Assembly: GCA_002470465.1 (NCBI GenBank)
Contig: DKMD01000018.1
Location: 1-64,000 of the forward strand
Reading direction: 5' to 3'
From: Pluralibacter sp. UBA7423
Lineage (GTDB): Bacteria > Pseudomonadota > Gammaproteobacteria > Enterobacterales > Enterobacteriaceae
Length of the DNA: 64,000 nt
The translations under genes and the position numbers were made by a program. Shown piece by piece: positions 46,074 to 54,700 of this stretch (positions are counted from its first letter, which is position 1; every line of letters begins with the position of its first letter). The notes under the pieces were generated by a model. It had not been told where the DNA came from, did not search any database, and saw nothing but the letters and a program-made list of their open reading frames with translations.

Positions 46074-47720
46074 TCAAAACTGATAAACCCGCGTTTCCCA
46101 GTGATGAAGCCGGTAAGGCTCGTCAATCTGTGCAGCGTTCCCCAGCACGCACTTCGCACCTTCAAGGCTGAGCTCGCTCTGCGGCCACTGTGCAGATTTG
46201 GACGACAAATTACACAGCACCAGAAACGTCTCGTTGCCCAGCTCACGGGTATAAGCATAGATCTGCGGGTGATCCGCCAGCGCCAGCCGATAGCGGCCAT
46301 AGATTAGCGTGCGCTCTTTTTTACGCAGGGCGATCAGGGCCCGATAAAAATTGAGCACCGAATCGGGATCCTGCTGCTGAGCGGCAACGTTAATGATGAC
46401 GTGGTTGGCATTGACCTGAAACCAGGGCTTAACCTCACTGAAACCGGCATTGGTCGAGTGATCCCACTGCATTGGCGTGCGGGAGTTGTCGCGCCCGGTG
46501 TGGGTGAGGAAGGCAATGATTTCCTCTTCGCTTTTGCCCTGCGTTGCCATATCCCGCCACATATTTTTCGCTGAGACATCATCGAAGTCGGCCAGGCCAT
46601 TAAAGTGGGTGTTGGTCATGCCGATTTCCTGGCCCTGATAGATAAACGGCGTGCCCTGCATCAGAAAATAAAGCACCGCGAGACAAGTCGCACTTTCCCG
46701 CCAGTAGTGCTGGGTATCGCCCCAGCGTGAGGTGATGCGGGTTAAATCGTGGTTTTCGACGTACAGCGCATTCCAGCCTTTGCCCTCCAGCGCCTCCTGC
46801 CAGGCGGTGAAGATTTTTTTCAGCTGAGCGGGAGAGGGGCGGATCCCGGCTTCGGTTTCCCACAGCCGTACGTGCTCGAACTGGAACACCATATTCAGAC
46901 GATTGCGATGCTCGCCGACCCACTCCTCGGCGTGAGCGGAATCCAGGCCGTTTACCTCGCCAACGGTGACGATGTCGTAGTGCTGAAAGACGTTGCGGCT
47001 CATGTCGTCGACGTAGTCCAGCAGCCCGTCGTAGTTGAGGTGGCTTTTCATTGACGGCACATAGCGCAGATTATCAGGGTTGGGCACATCGGCAAGCGTC
47101 GGCTCTTTTTTCATATGGCAGATGGCGTCGATGCGAAAGCCGTCGATGCCTTTGTCCAGCCACCAGCGCATCATCTCGTAAACCGCGCTGCGTACTTCCT
47201 GATTCTCCCAGTTCAGATCCGGCTGACGACGGGTAAACAGGTGCAGGTAATACTGTTCAGTGTGCGGATCAAACTCCCACGCTGAGCCTTTGAAAATGCC
47301 TTCCCAGTTGTTCGGCTCCGCGCCATTTTTCCCGTCGCGCCAGGTGTACCAGTCGCGTTTCGGATTGTCTCTTGAAGAGCGGGATTCCAGGAACCATGGA
47401 TGCTCGTCGGAGGTATGGTTGACGACCAGATCGATAATCAGCCGCATCCCGCGGGCGTGAACTTCGGCCAGCAGGCGGTCGAAATCGGCCATTGTGCCGA
47501 ACTCCGCCATGATCTGCTGATAGTCGCTGATGTCGTAGCCGTTGTCGTCGTTAGGCGATTTGTACATCGGGCAGATCCAGATCAGATCGATGCCCAGATC
47601 CTTCAGGTAGTCGAGTTTATCGGTGATGCCGTTGAGATCGCCAATGCCGTCGCCATTGCTGTCCTTAAAACTGCGCGGATAAATCTGGTAGGCCACGGCC
47701 TCTTTCCACCAGGTTGCCAT
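46074..47720 (-). CDS. GH13 alpha-glucosidase (last gene of an alpha-glucoside operon)
   Basis: A 548-residue cytoplasmic glycoside hydrolase family 13 enzyme, with no signal peptide. The catalytic residues are in GFRIDAICHMK (Asp nucleophile), TVGEVNGLDSA (Glu acid/base) and YVENHDLTRI (Asp). The N-terminal WWKEAVAYQIYPRSFKDSNG is typical of oligo-1,6-glucosidase, trehalose-6-phosphate hydrolase and isomaltulose hydrolase groups. It lies 2 bases after the other glucosidase. As the operon carries an ABC importer rather than a PTS, the substrate is likely a free alpha-glucoside. PalZ-like is plausible but unproven. Confidence 0.85.
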   Translation of the reverse strand: MATWWKEAVAYQIYPRSFKDSNGDGIGDLNGITDKLDYLKDLGIDLIWICPMYKSPNDDNGYDISDYQQIMAEFGTMADFDRLLAEVHARGMRLIIDLVVNHTSDEHPWFLESRSSRDNPKRDWYTWRDGKNGAEPNNWEGIFKGSAWEFDPHTEQYYLHLFTRRQPDLNWENQEVRSAVYEMMRWWLDKGIDGFRIDAICHMKKEPTLADVPNPDNLRYVPSMKSHLNYDGLLDYVDDMSRNVFQHYDIVTVGEVNGLDSAHAEEWVGEHRNRLNMVFQFEHVRLWETEAGIRPSPAQLKKIFTAWQEALEGKGWNALYVENHDLTRITSRWGDTQHYWRESATCLAVLYFLMQGTPFIYQGQEIGMTNTHFNGLADFDDVSAKNMWRDMATQGKSEEEIIAFLTHTGRDNSRTPMQWDHSTNAGFSEVKPWFQVNANHVIINVAAQQQDPDSVLNFYRALIALRKKERTLIYGRYRLALADHPQIYAYTRELGNETFLVLCNLSSKSAQWPQSELSLEGAKCVLGNAAQIDEPYRLHHWETRVYQF

Positions 47721-47722
47721 CG

Positions 47723-49363
47723 TTATCTCCCGATCAGTATTGCGAAGGATTCATAAGGTTGGAGCTCGATGCTCGAGCCAAGCAGTTCGCGTGGGGCGTA
47801 ATGGCTAATCATGCATTCGCCGTGCCAGCCGTGCATCTCTTCTGGCAGCTTCAGCATCACGCGTTCGCGGCTGAAGTTGTTTATCACCAGCAGCGTGTCG
47901 CTGCCGAGGGTTCTGAGCCACGCGAAAACCTGCGGGTGGCTGGCAAAGATCTGCTGAAAGTCGCCGTACACCAGAACAGGGTGCTGTTTACGCAGCGCCA
48001 CCAGCTTCTGGTAATGCCAGAAAACAGAATCCGGATTCGCCAGCGCGGCGGCGACGTTGATTTCCCGGTAGTTGGGATTCACGGCAATCCACGGTGTACC
48101 GCTGGTAAAACCGGCATTTGGGCTTGCGTCCCATTGCATCGGCGTGCGGGCGTTGTCGCGCCCGTTGGCGTGGATGCCGAGCATCATCTCTTCATGGCTG
48201 ACGCCTGCCTCCACCCGTTCGCGGTAGAGGTTCAGGGTTTCGATATCACGGTAGTCATGAATGGATTTGAAGCGCACGTTGGTCATGCCGATCTCTTCGC
48301 CCTGATAGATATAAGGCGTCCCCTTCAGGCAGTGCAGGGCGGTGGCGAGCATTTTGGCAGAGGCTTCGCGATACTCTCCCTCGTCGCCGAATTTGGACAC
48401 CGCTCGTGGCAGATCGTGGTTGCTCCAGAACAGCGAGTTCCAGCCTTCGTGCGCCAGCGCCGTTTGCCATTTATCGATCACGGCTTTGAAACCCGACAGC
48501 TCAAACGGCCTGCTGCGCCACTTTCCGGCGTGCTCGTCCCAGAACTGCTTGATGTGGTCAAACTGGAACACCATCGACAGCTCATCGCGATCTTCAGCGC
48601 TGTAGAGCAACGCATCCTCCGGCGAGGCGCTCCAGGCTTCACCGACCGTGACGTAATCACCTTTGCCGAAGGTGGCCCGGTTCATCTGGCGAATCAGCGC
48701 GTGCAGGTTTTTGCCGTTGGCCATGATTTGCTTATCGACCTCTTTGCCAATCAGGTCGATAACGTCCATGCGAAAGCCGCCAATACCGCGGGCGAGCCAG
48801 CGATTCATCATGGCGTGGACTTCTTCGTGTACGCGCGGGTTATCCCAGTTGAGATCGGGCTGGCGCTTTGAAAACTGATGCAGATAGTATTCACCGCTCG
48901 CCTCGTCGAACGCCCAGCCGCTGCCGCCAAAATAAGAACGAAAGCCATTCGGCGGCCCGCCGTCCGCTGCCGGTTTGCGCCAGATGTAGAAGTCACGGTA
49001 TTGGCTATCGGGGGATTTTAGCGCTTCGAGAAACCACGGATGCTCGTCGGAGGTGTGGTTGACCACCAGATCCATCAGGATGTGGATGTCGCGCCGTTTC
49101 GCCTGTTCGATAAGTTCGTCCATTCGGGCAAGGGTACCGAACTCGGCGGCGATATCTTCGTAGTCGGAGATGTCGTAGCCGTTATCGTCCATCGGCGAGC
49201 GATACACCGGCGAGAGCCAGATCAGGTTAATACCTAGCTGGTGGAGGTAATCGAGCTTACTGATGATGCCGCCGAGATCGCCGATCCCATCGCCGTTGCT
49301 GTCCATAAAGCTGCGCGGATAGATCTGGTACACCACGGCGCTGTGCCACCATTTTTGCTCCAT
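47723..49363 (-). CDS. GH13 alpha-glucosidase / oligo-1,6-glucosidase (PalQ-like)
   Basis: A 546-residue cytoplasmic GH13 enzyme. I use the ATG at 49363, which has a strong site (aaggaga); the open frame extends 27 codons upstream through a REP element and is not coding. Catalytic positions are in GFRMDVIDLIGKEVD, TVGEAWSASPED and WSNHDLPRAVSKF. It is homologous to the neighbouring glucosidase but well diverged, so the pair probably handle different linkages. The isomaltulose-synthase motif RLDRD is absent, which favours hydrolysis over isomerisation. The gene follows the ATPase after an 87-base gap. Confidence 0.87.
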   Translation of the reverse strand: MEQKWWHSAVVYQIYPRSFMDSNGDGIGDLGGIISKLDYLHQLGINLIWLSPVYRSPMDDNGYDISDYEDIAAEFGTLARMDELIEQAKRRDIHILMDLVVNHTSDEHPWFLEALKSPDSQYRDFYIWRKPAADGGPPNGFRSYFGGSGWAFDEASGEYYLHQFSKRQPDLNWDNPRVHEEVHAMMNRWLARGIGGFRMDVIDLIGKEVDKQIMANGKNLHALIRQMNRATFGKGDYVTVGEAWSASPEDALLYSAEDRDELSMVFQFDHIKQFWDEHAGKWRSRPFELSGFKAVIDKWQTALAHEGWNSLFWSNHDLPRAVSKFGDEGEYREASAKMLATALHCLKGTPYIYQGEEIGMTNVRFKSIHDYRDIETLNLYRERVEAGVSHEEMMLGIHANGRDNARTPMQWDASPNAGFTSGTPWIAVNPNYREINVAAALANPDSVFWHYQKLVALRKQHPVLVYGDFQQIFASHPQVFAWLRTLGSDTLLVINNFSRERVMLKLPEEMHGWHGECMISHYAPRELLGSSIELQPYESFAILIGR

Positions 49364-49380
49364 TGCTTTCTCCTTTGAAT

Positions 49381-49410
49381 GTCGGGTGGCGCTGCGCTTA
49401 CCCGACCTAC
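49381..49410. repeat. REP (repetitive extragenic palindrome) element
   Basis: The imperfect palindrome beginning gtcgggtggc and ending cccgacctac has the typical enterobacterial REP form: a GC-rich stem with gtcgggt / acccgac arms. It lies in the 87-base spacer between the ATPase and the glucosidase genes, where it could moderate expression or protect upstream mRNA. Confidence 0.85.
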
Positions 49411-49450
49411 AAAACCCTTGCAGGGGGGATAAGCGTAGAGACATCCACCA

Positions 49451-50545
49451 CTAAAGCCTTTGAAATGCCAGTCCCGCATCATCGAACAAATAGCAGCGCT
49501 CCGGCGGCAGGCGCAGGCCGAGGCGCTGATCGGGCGCGATTTCCAGCCGCGACGTCAGGCGCGTCACCAGGGGTTCGCTGCCATAGCCACCGTTGACGTA
49601 GAGCAGCGTTTCGTTGCCCATCTGCTCGACAAACAGCACTTCGCCCTCCACATCCGCCACGGGCAGGTCAATCAGCTGAACGTGCTCCGGGCGGATGCCA
49701 AGCCATACGCGATCGCCAACTTTTCCCCTCAGCGTATCTATTGGCAGCACCATGCGCTGGCGGTTCTCCAGATCCACCCCCGTTTCGCTTTCGCTCGTTG
49801 CGGTGAGCGTGCCAGCAATCAGGTTCATCTTCGGTGAGCCAATAAACTGCGCAACGAACAGGTTGGCGGGGCGATCGTACAGCTCAAGCGGAGAGCCGAC
49901 CTGCTCTATATGGCCCTGATTCAGCACCACAATCCGGTCAGCAAGCGTCATCGCCTCCACCTGATCATGGGTGACGTACAGAATGGTGGCGTTAATACGC
50001 TTGTGCAGCGCGGCGATCTCCATGCGCATCTGTACGCGCAGTGAAGCATCAAGGTTTGAGAGCGGCTCGTCGAACAGAAACAGGCTGGGTTCGCGCACTA
50101 TCGCCCGGCCAATCGCCACGCGCTGACGCTGGCCGCCGGAAAGATCTTTCGGCCGCCTGTCGAGCAAGTTTTCAAGTTGCAAAATGCGCGCACTGTTCCT
50201 GACTTTTTCATCGATCTCCTTGGCCGGGCGCTTTGCCATTTCAAGAGCAAACGCCATGTTCTGGTAAACCGTCATGTGCGGGTAGAGCGCGTAAGACTGA
50301 AACACCATCCCGATGCCGCGCTCGGAGGGGGAGTCATCGTTCACGCAAACGCCGTCGATGCGCATTTCGCCTTCGCTTATCTCTTCAAGCCCCGCCACCA
50401 TCCGCAGCAGCGTCGATTTGCCGCAGCCCGAAGGGCCGACCACAACCACGAATTCGCCATCGCTGACGGTCAAATCCAGCGGCTTGATCACCTCCGAAGA
50501 GGAGCCGTAACGCTTGCTGATCTTGTCGAGTACCAGTTGCCCCAT
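49451..50545 (-). CDS. Sugar ABC transporter ATPase (MalK/UgpC/PalK family)
   Basis: A 364-residue ATPase for carbohydrate uptake. Walker A is VVGPSGCGKSTLLRMVAG, the signature motif LSGGQRQRVAIGRAI, Walker B LFLFDEPLSNLDASLR, and the switch histidine is in YVTHDQVEAMTLADR. A C-terminal TOBE/OB regulatory domain starts around residue 240. It follows the two permease genes by 2 bases, the usual order, and energises import of the alpha-glucoside. Confidence 0.93.
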   Translation of the reverse strand: MGQLVLDKISKRYGSSSEVIKPLDLTVSDGEFVVVVGPSGCGKSTLLRMVAGLEEISEGEMRIDGVCVNDDSPSERGIGMVFQSYALYPHMTVYQNMAFALEMAKRPAKEIDEKVRNSARILQLENLLDRRPKDLSGGQRQRVAIGRAIVREPSLFLFDEPLSNLDASLRVQMRMEIAALHKRINATILYVTHDQVEAMTLADRIVVLNQGHIEQVGSPLELYDRPANLFVAQFIGSPKMNLIAGTLTATSESETGVDLENRQRMVLPIDTLRGKVGDRVWLGIRPEHVQLIDLPVADVEGEVLFVEQMGNETLLYVNGGYGSEPLVTRLTSRLEIAPDQRLGLRLPPERCYLFDDAGLAFQRL

Positions 50546-50547
50546 CG

Positions 50548-51393
50548 TTACCCCTTAATTGCTCCGCTGGTGAGCCCGCTGACGATACGTTTCTGAAAGA
50601 TCAGCACCAGGATGATGATCGGCAGCGTCACCACCACCGATGCCGCCATAATGCTGCCCCATGGCAGCTCGAAGGTGGAGGCACCGCTGAACATGCTGAT
50701 GGCTACCGGCACCGTGCGTTTGTCTCCGGAGATGATGAACGTCAGCGCGAACATAAATTCGTTCCACGCGCCGATAAACGCCAGCAGGCCCGTGGTGACC
50801 AGCGCCGGGGCGAGGATCGGCGCAAAGACGCGGCGGATAATGGTCCAGGTGCCTGCGCCATCGACAATGGCCGCTTCTTCGAGTTCGACCGGGATCGACT
50901 TCATAAAGGTGGTCAATACCCAGACGGTAAACGGCAGCGAAAACGTGGTGTAGGAGAGAACGAGCGCGCCCAGTGAGTCGTACAGCCCCAGAAAGCGCAC
51001 CAGTTCGAACATGCCGGTCAGCACCGCCACCTGCGGGAACATCGATACGCACAAAATGGTGAACAGCAGAAAGCGCCTGCCGCGAAACGGCACGCGGGCC
51101 AGCGCAAACGAGGCGGTGACGGACACCAGCAGGCAGATGCCAACGGTGATGGTCGCCACCAGCACCGAGTTCAGCAGGCTGCGGGCGATACCGTTATCCA
51201 CCAGCGCGACCACATAGTTATGCCAGTGCCAGCCGCTCGGCAGATAGGCCGGTAAAAACAGCTCCTGTCCGGTGCGCAGCGAGGTCAGGATTGCGTAGTA
51301 AAACGGGAAAACGCAGAACAGCACGGCAAGCGTCGCGCCTGCGTAAATCGTGAGGTTTTTGCCAAAGCGTCGCTGGGTGCGCGTGGTTTTCAT
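50548..51393 (-). CDS. Sugar ABC transporter permease (MalG-type)
   Basis: A 281-residue inner-membrane permease with six hydrophobic segments (first: IYAGATLAVLFCVFPFYYAI). The EAA loop is present as ELEEAAIVDGAGTWTIIRRV, which docks with the ATPase. It pairs with the upstream permease, whose stop overlaps its start by 4 bases. Confidence 0.92.
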   Translation of the reverse strand: MKTTRTQRRFGKNLTIYAGATLAVLFCVFPFYYAILTSLRTGQELFLPAYLPSGWHWHNYVVALVDNGIARSLLNSVLVATITVGICLLVSVTASFALARVPFRGRRFLLFTILCVSMFPQVAVLTGMFELVRFLGLYDSLGALVLSYTTFSLPFTVWVLTTFMKSIPVELEEAAIVDGAGTWTIIRRVFAPILAPALVTTGLLAFIGAWNEFMFALTFIISGDKRTVPVAISMFSGASTFELPWGSIMAASVVVTLPIIILVLIFQKRIVSGLTSGAIKG

Positions 51394-52310
51394 GGCCGCT
51401 TCTCCTTGTCGTTAAGCTTTGAGACGCGGATAAAACAGGCGGCAATGCCCGCCACCATCATAAAGACCAGCACCGACGCCGCGGAGCCCGCGCCCATATC
51501 CTGATAGGAGATGATCTGCTCGCGGGCGTAGCCGGAAACGGACATGGTGGCTTCGCTGTTGGAGGTCAGGACGAAAATCAGATCGAAAATGCGCATGGCG
51601 TCCATCACCCGGAAAATGACCGCCACGACCATGGCAGGCAGGATCAGCGGCAGCGTGATGCGCTTAAAGCGCTGCCAGGCGCTTGCGCCGTCCACGCGTG
51701 CGGCTTCGTAGAGATCGCCGGGGATCAGCTGCAGGGCCGCCAGGAGCATCAGCGCCATAAACGGCGTGGTTTTCCAGACGTCGGCGATCACCACGGCCCA
51801 CATCGACAGCGACGGTTCCGCAATCCACGCCAGATGCGCCTGATAGCCGAAGATCTTCGCCAGCAGATCGTTCACTACGCCGTACTGATCGTGGAACATC
51901 CAGCCCCACATTTTGGCGCTGACGATGGTCGGAATAGCCCACGGCACCAGGATGGCGGTGCGCACCAGCCCCTGGCCGCGAAACTTCTCGTTCATCAGCA
52001 GCGCGAGCAGCATGCCGAGCAGCACTTCCAGACAGACGGAAACCACCGTGAACCACAGCGTGTTGCCTACAGCCTGCCACCAAAGCGGATCAGCCAGCAC
52101 GCCGCTGATGTCGCCGTCATGATTGAGGTAATAGTTAGCCAGCCCCACCATCTGATACTCGCCCGGGTTGTCGAGCATCGCGTTGGTGAAGCTGAAAAAG
52201 AAGGTGCGAGCCAGCGGCCATCCTGCCGCCAGCGCCAGTAATAAAAGGGCGGGCGCCACCAGTATCCATGCGATACGGCGGCGCCGCTGCTGATAGCCTG
52301 AGTGCGCCAA
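51390..52310 (-). CDS. Sugar ABC transporter permease (MalF-type)
   Basis: A 306-residue permease with six or seven membrane segments (first: IAWILVAPALLLLALAAGWP). The EAA loop is DLYEAARVDGASAWQRFKRI. MalF/PalF-like proteins form the translocation channel with the second permease. The gene starts at the base after the binding-protein stop, pointing to tight co-translation. Confidence 0.92.
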   Translation of the reverse strand: MAHSGYQQRRRRIAWILVAPALLLLALAAGWPLARTFFFSFTNAMLDNPGEYQMVGLANYYLNHDGDISGVLADPLWWQAVGNTLWFTVVSVCLEVLLGMLLALLMNEKFRGQGLVRTAILVPWAIPTIVSAKMWGWMFHDQYGVVNDLLAKIFGYQAHLAWIAEPSLSMWAVVIADVWKTTPFMALMLLAALQLIPGDLYEAARVDGASAWQRFKRITLPLILPAMVVAVIFRVMDAMRIFDLIFVLTSNSEATMSVSGYAREQIISYQDMGAGSAASVLVFMMVAGIAACFIRVSKLNDKEKRP

Positions 52311-53576
52311 TTAATGCCAGTCCTTGCCTTTCACGCGCTCCAGGCGCTTTTGCAGATCCGCCACCGCAGTTTTGCCGTCGCTGCCGCCGTTCAGCACCTT
52401 AAAGGTGACGTTGAAGATGGCGTTGGAGACGCGCGGGTACTGACTCCTGGTCGCAGTTGCCGGGCGCGGGACCGCATTGGCGAAGATCTCTTTGAACATC
52501 GTCAGGTGCGGCGCGCTTTCCATCACTGCTTTGTCTTCATACAGCACTGAACGCGTCGGGGCAAAACCGAGATACTTCAGCTGCATTTTCTGCGAGTCGG
52601 CATCGGTGAGGATTTTCAGCAGCGCAATAGCCGCGTCTTTGTTTTTGGTGTTGGCGTTGATTGACCACTGCCAGCCGCCCAGCGCGTTGGCGGATTTGCC
52701 GTCCGGCCCGGCAGGTAGAGGGGCTACGCCCACTTTGCCTTTCAGCGGGCTATCCGCCCCTTGTGATAACAGGTAAGCGTATGGCCAGTTGCGCATAAAG
52801 AGCGCGTCACCGTTCTGGAATACGGCCCGTGACTCTTCTTCTTTATAGCCGAGTGCGCCTTTTGGCGTGATTTTGCCAATCCAGCCTGCGACCATGTCCA
52901 GCGCCGCCGCGGCCTTTGGATTGTTAACGGTCACGTTCCCTTTTTCGTCGATAAAGGTGCCGCCACCGTAGGAATCAATCCACTCCAGCGCGTTACAGGT
53001 CAGGCCTTCGTAGGATTTGCCCTGGAAGATCATCCCCCAGAAGTTGTTGTGCCCGGCCTTGCGCTCTTCGGCCTGAATTTTGGTGGCAATGCGGGTCAGC
53101 TCATCCCAGGTTTTTGGCGGCTGCTCGTTGTATTTTTCCAGCAGGTCTTTGCGGTAATAGAGCACGCCGGTGTCCAGATAGGCGGGGATAGCTTTGACCT
53201 TGCCGTTTACGGTGTCATTGGCCCACGGGCCCGGGAAGAAATCGCCCTTCATGTCGCTGACTGCGTCGGTCAGATCCAGAGTTTGCTTATCGAGCAGCCC
53301 GACCCAGATGGTGTCTGACTGGAACAGATCCACCGCTTTTTCATCCTTAGCGGCGAACAGCTGCTGGAGCAGGGCGAGCTTCTCGTCGGAGGCCGCCGGG
53401 AATTCAATAAACTCCAGCTTGTTGTGGGTTTGCTTTTCAAAACGGTCTTTGACGTAGCTGCAGTATTCCTTACCGCCGGGAGAGATAGGGCATTCCATAC
53501 GCAGGGTGTCGGCCAGCGCCGCGTTTGCGACACCTGCCAGCGCTAAGGTCATCATACTTAACGTCAGTTTTTTCAT
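52311..53576 (-). CDS. Sugar-binding periplasmic protein of an alpha-glucoside ABC transporter (PalE-like)
   Basis: A 421-residue extracellular solute-binding protein (family 1) with a signal peptide (MKKLTLSMMTLALAGVANAA, cleavage near ALA-DTLRM). The body has the two-lobe pattern of MalE-like proteins (NNFWGMIFQGKSYEGLTCNA, and LGGWQWSINANTKNKDAAIA). It is first in a six-gene operon: binding protein, two permeases, ATPase, two glucosidases. That set resembles the palEFGK-QZ palatinose/trehalulose clusters of Erwinia and Pantoea. No local regulator is encoded. Confidence 0.88.
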   Translation of the reverse strand: MKKLTLSMMTLALAGVANAALADTLRMECPISPGGKEYCSYVKDRFEKQTHNKLEFIEFPAASDEKLALLQQLFAAKDEKAVDLFQSDTIWVGLLDKQTLDLTDAVSDMKGDFFPGPWANDTVNGKVKAIPAYLDTGVLYYRKDLLEKYNEQPPKTWDELTRIATKIQAEERKAGHNNFWGMIFQGKSYEGLTCNALEWIDSYGGGTFIDEKGNVTVNNPKAAAALDMVAGWIGKITPKGALGYKEEESRAVFQNGDALFMRNWPYAYLLSQGADSPLKGKVGVAPLPAGPDGKSANALGGWQWSINANTKNKDAAIALLKILTDADSQKMQLKYLGFAPTRSVLYEDKAVMESAPHLTMFKEIFANAVPRPATATRSQYPRVSNAIFNVTFKVLNGGSDGKTAVADLQKRLERVKGKDWH

Positions 53577-53656
53577 TATGTCCTCGACTGTTCAGACGTA
53601 ACCAGAGGTGGCGTATATAGAAAACGCCATCTCAAAAGCTAGTTAACAACGAGGCC

Positions 53657-53676
53657 AGGCAGCAAGTTAGCTGCCT
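53657..53676. promoter_or_regulatory. Inverted repeat upstream of the alpha-glucoside operon, operator candidate
   Basis: A perfect 7-base inverted repeat (aggcagc / gctgcct) with a 6-base spacer lies 81 bases upstream of the binding-protein start and between it and yafV. Its size fits a dimeric repressor site, but no matching regulator gene is nearby. Confidence 0.35.
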
Positions 53677-53757
53677 AATCTTTGTGCTAAATCCGGATCT
53701 ACCGCACGAACAGGATTTTTTTTCAGCGCTTCGCAGAAAGAAGCGCTAAGAGGGAAG

Positions 53758-54528
53758 TCAGTCGAGGGTGAAGGTGTCGGCATCCTGCCAGGCCGGGAAT
53801 TTTTCGCGGTATTCCTTCAGCGCAGTCAGCGACAGCTCGGCGTGAATCAGCGTGGCCTGATGCGGCTCGGCTGTGGCGACGATCTCGCCCTGGGGATTAA
53901 TCACCCGGCTGTCGCCGCGATAGTGATGCCCGTTGCCGTCGGTGCCGACGCGGTTGCAGCCAACCACGTACGCCTGGTTTTCAATGGCGCGTGCGGTGAG
54001 GAGCGCCTGCCAGTGCAGAGAACGCGGCGCGGGCCAGTTGGCGACGTACAGGATCAGATCGTAATCGTTGTGGTTACGTGACCATACGGGGAAGCGCAGG
54101 TCGTAGCACACCAGCGGCATAATCCGCCAGCCGCGCCACTCAAACACCACGCGCTCGTCGCCAGCCTGATAGTGATGATGCTCATCGGCCATGCGGAACA
54201 GATGACGTTTGTCGTAGTGATGAATGGTGCCGTTGGGCTCAACCAGTAAAAAACGGTTAACCGGGCCGCGTTCGGTTTGCAGGGCAGCGCTTCCGGCAAT
54301 CAGCGCATCGGCCCGCTGAGCTTTATCCTGCATCCAGGCAATGACGTCCGCCTCAGGTAGCGACTGAACGGCGGCCTCCATGGCAAAACCGGTGGTGAAC
54401 ATCTCCGGCAGGACAATCACGTCCCGCCCGCTGACGGCTTCCAGCTGACGATCGAAGTGGCGCAGGTTGGCGGGGCCATCCATCCACACCAGGGGCTGTT
54501 GCAGGACGGTTACTTTCAGGTTAGGCAC
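53758..54528 (-). CDS. yafV: Omega-amidase YafV (nitrilase superfamily)
   Basis: A 256-residue carbon-nitrogen hydrolase. The Glu-Lys-Cys triad is visible in VLPEMFTTGFAM, HYDKRHLFRMA and PLVCYDLRFPVWSR. The family hydrolyses 2-oxoglutaramate, a metabolite-repair reaction. In E. coli yafV is followed upstream by ivy and then fadE; here fadE lies directly upstream with no ivy. This gene marks the return to the conserved backbone on the right. Confidence 0.93.
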   Translation of the reverse strand: MPNLKVTVLQQPLVWMDGPANLRHFDRQLEAVSGRDVIVLPEMFTTGFAMEAAVQSLPEADVIAWMQDKAQRADALIAGSAALQTERGPVNRFLLVEPNGTIHHYDKRHLFRMADEHHHYQAGDERVVFEWRGWRIMPLVCYDLRFPVWSRNHNDYDLILYVANWPAPRSLHWQALLTARAIENQAYVVGCNRVGTDGNGHHYRGDSRVINPQGEIVATAEPHQATLIHAELSLTALKEYREKFPAWQDADTFTLD

Positions 54529-54607
54529 GGTCTAAAACTCCCGATGTCAGGCTCACGATTCAGGCTTCTACCTTATCAGGGCAGGGCGAGAGTGCGTAAC
54601 ATTTCAA

Positions 54608-54635
54608 TAAAAAAAGCGGAGAATTTCTCCGCTTT
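54608..54635 (-). terminator. Rho-independent terminator of fadE
   Basis: A perfect hairpin (aaagcggaga / tctccgcttt) with a 3-base loop is followed on the minus strand by a U run (aaaaaa on the plus strand). It lies about 65 bases past the fadE stop and before yafV. Confidence 0.85.
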
Positions 54636-54700
54636 GAGTATGAACACGTGATGTGATTTTCATGGGCCGAATCGTTGTCCGGCCCTGTTGTTATGCTTTG

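Noticed and set aside
47714..48871. 385-codon frame antisense to the second glucosidase
   Set aside because: Length comes from the GC-rich codon bias of the real GH13 gene on the minus strand; the composition is rich in His, Arg and Val with no domain.
53725..53747. Hairpin with arms agcgctt and aagcgct as terminator near yafV
   Set aside because: Neither strand has a U run on the correct side, so it is not a standard terminator.
9438..53757. Phage or integrative element bounded by a second tRNA-Asp end
   Set aside because: No integrase, no second copy of the tRNA 3' end inside the island, and no insertion-sequence ends were seen; the only other copy is at window bases 1-15.
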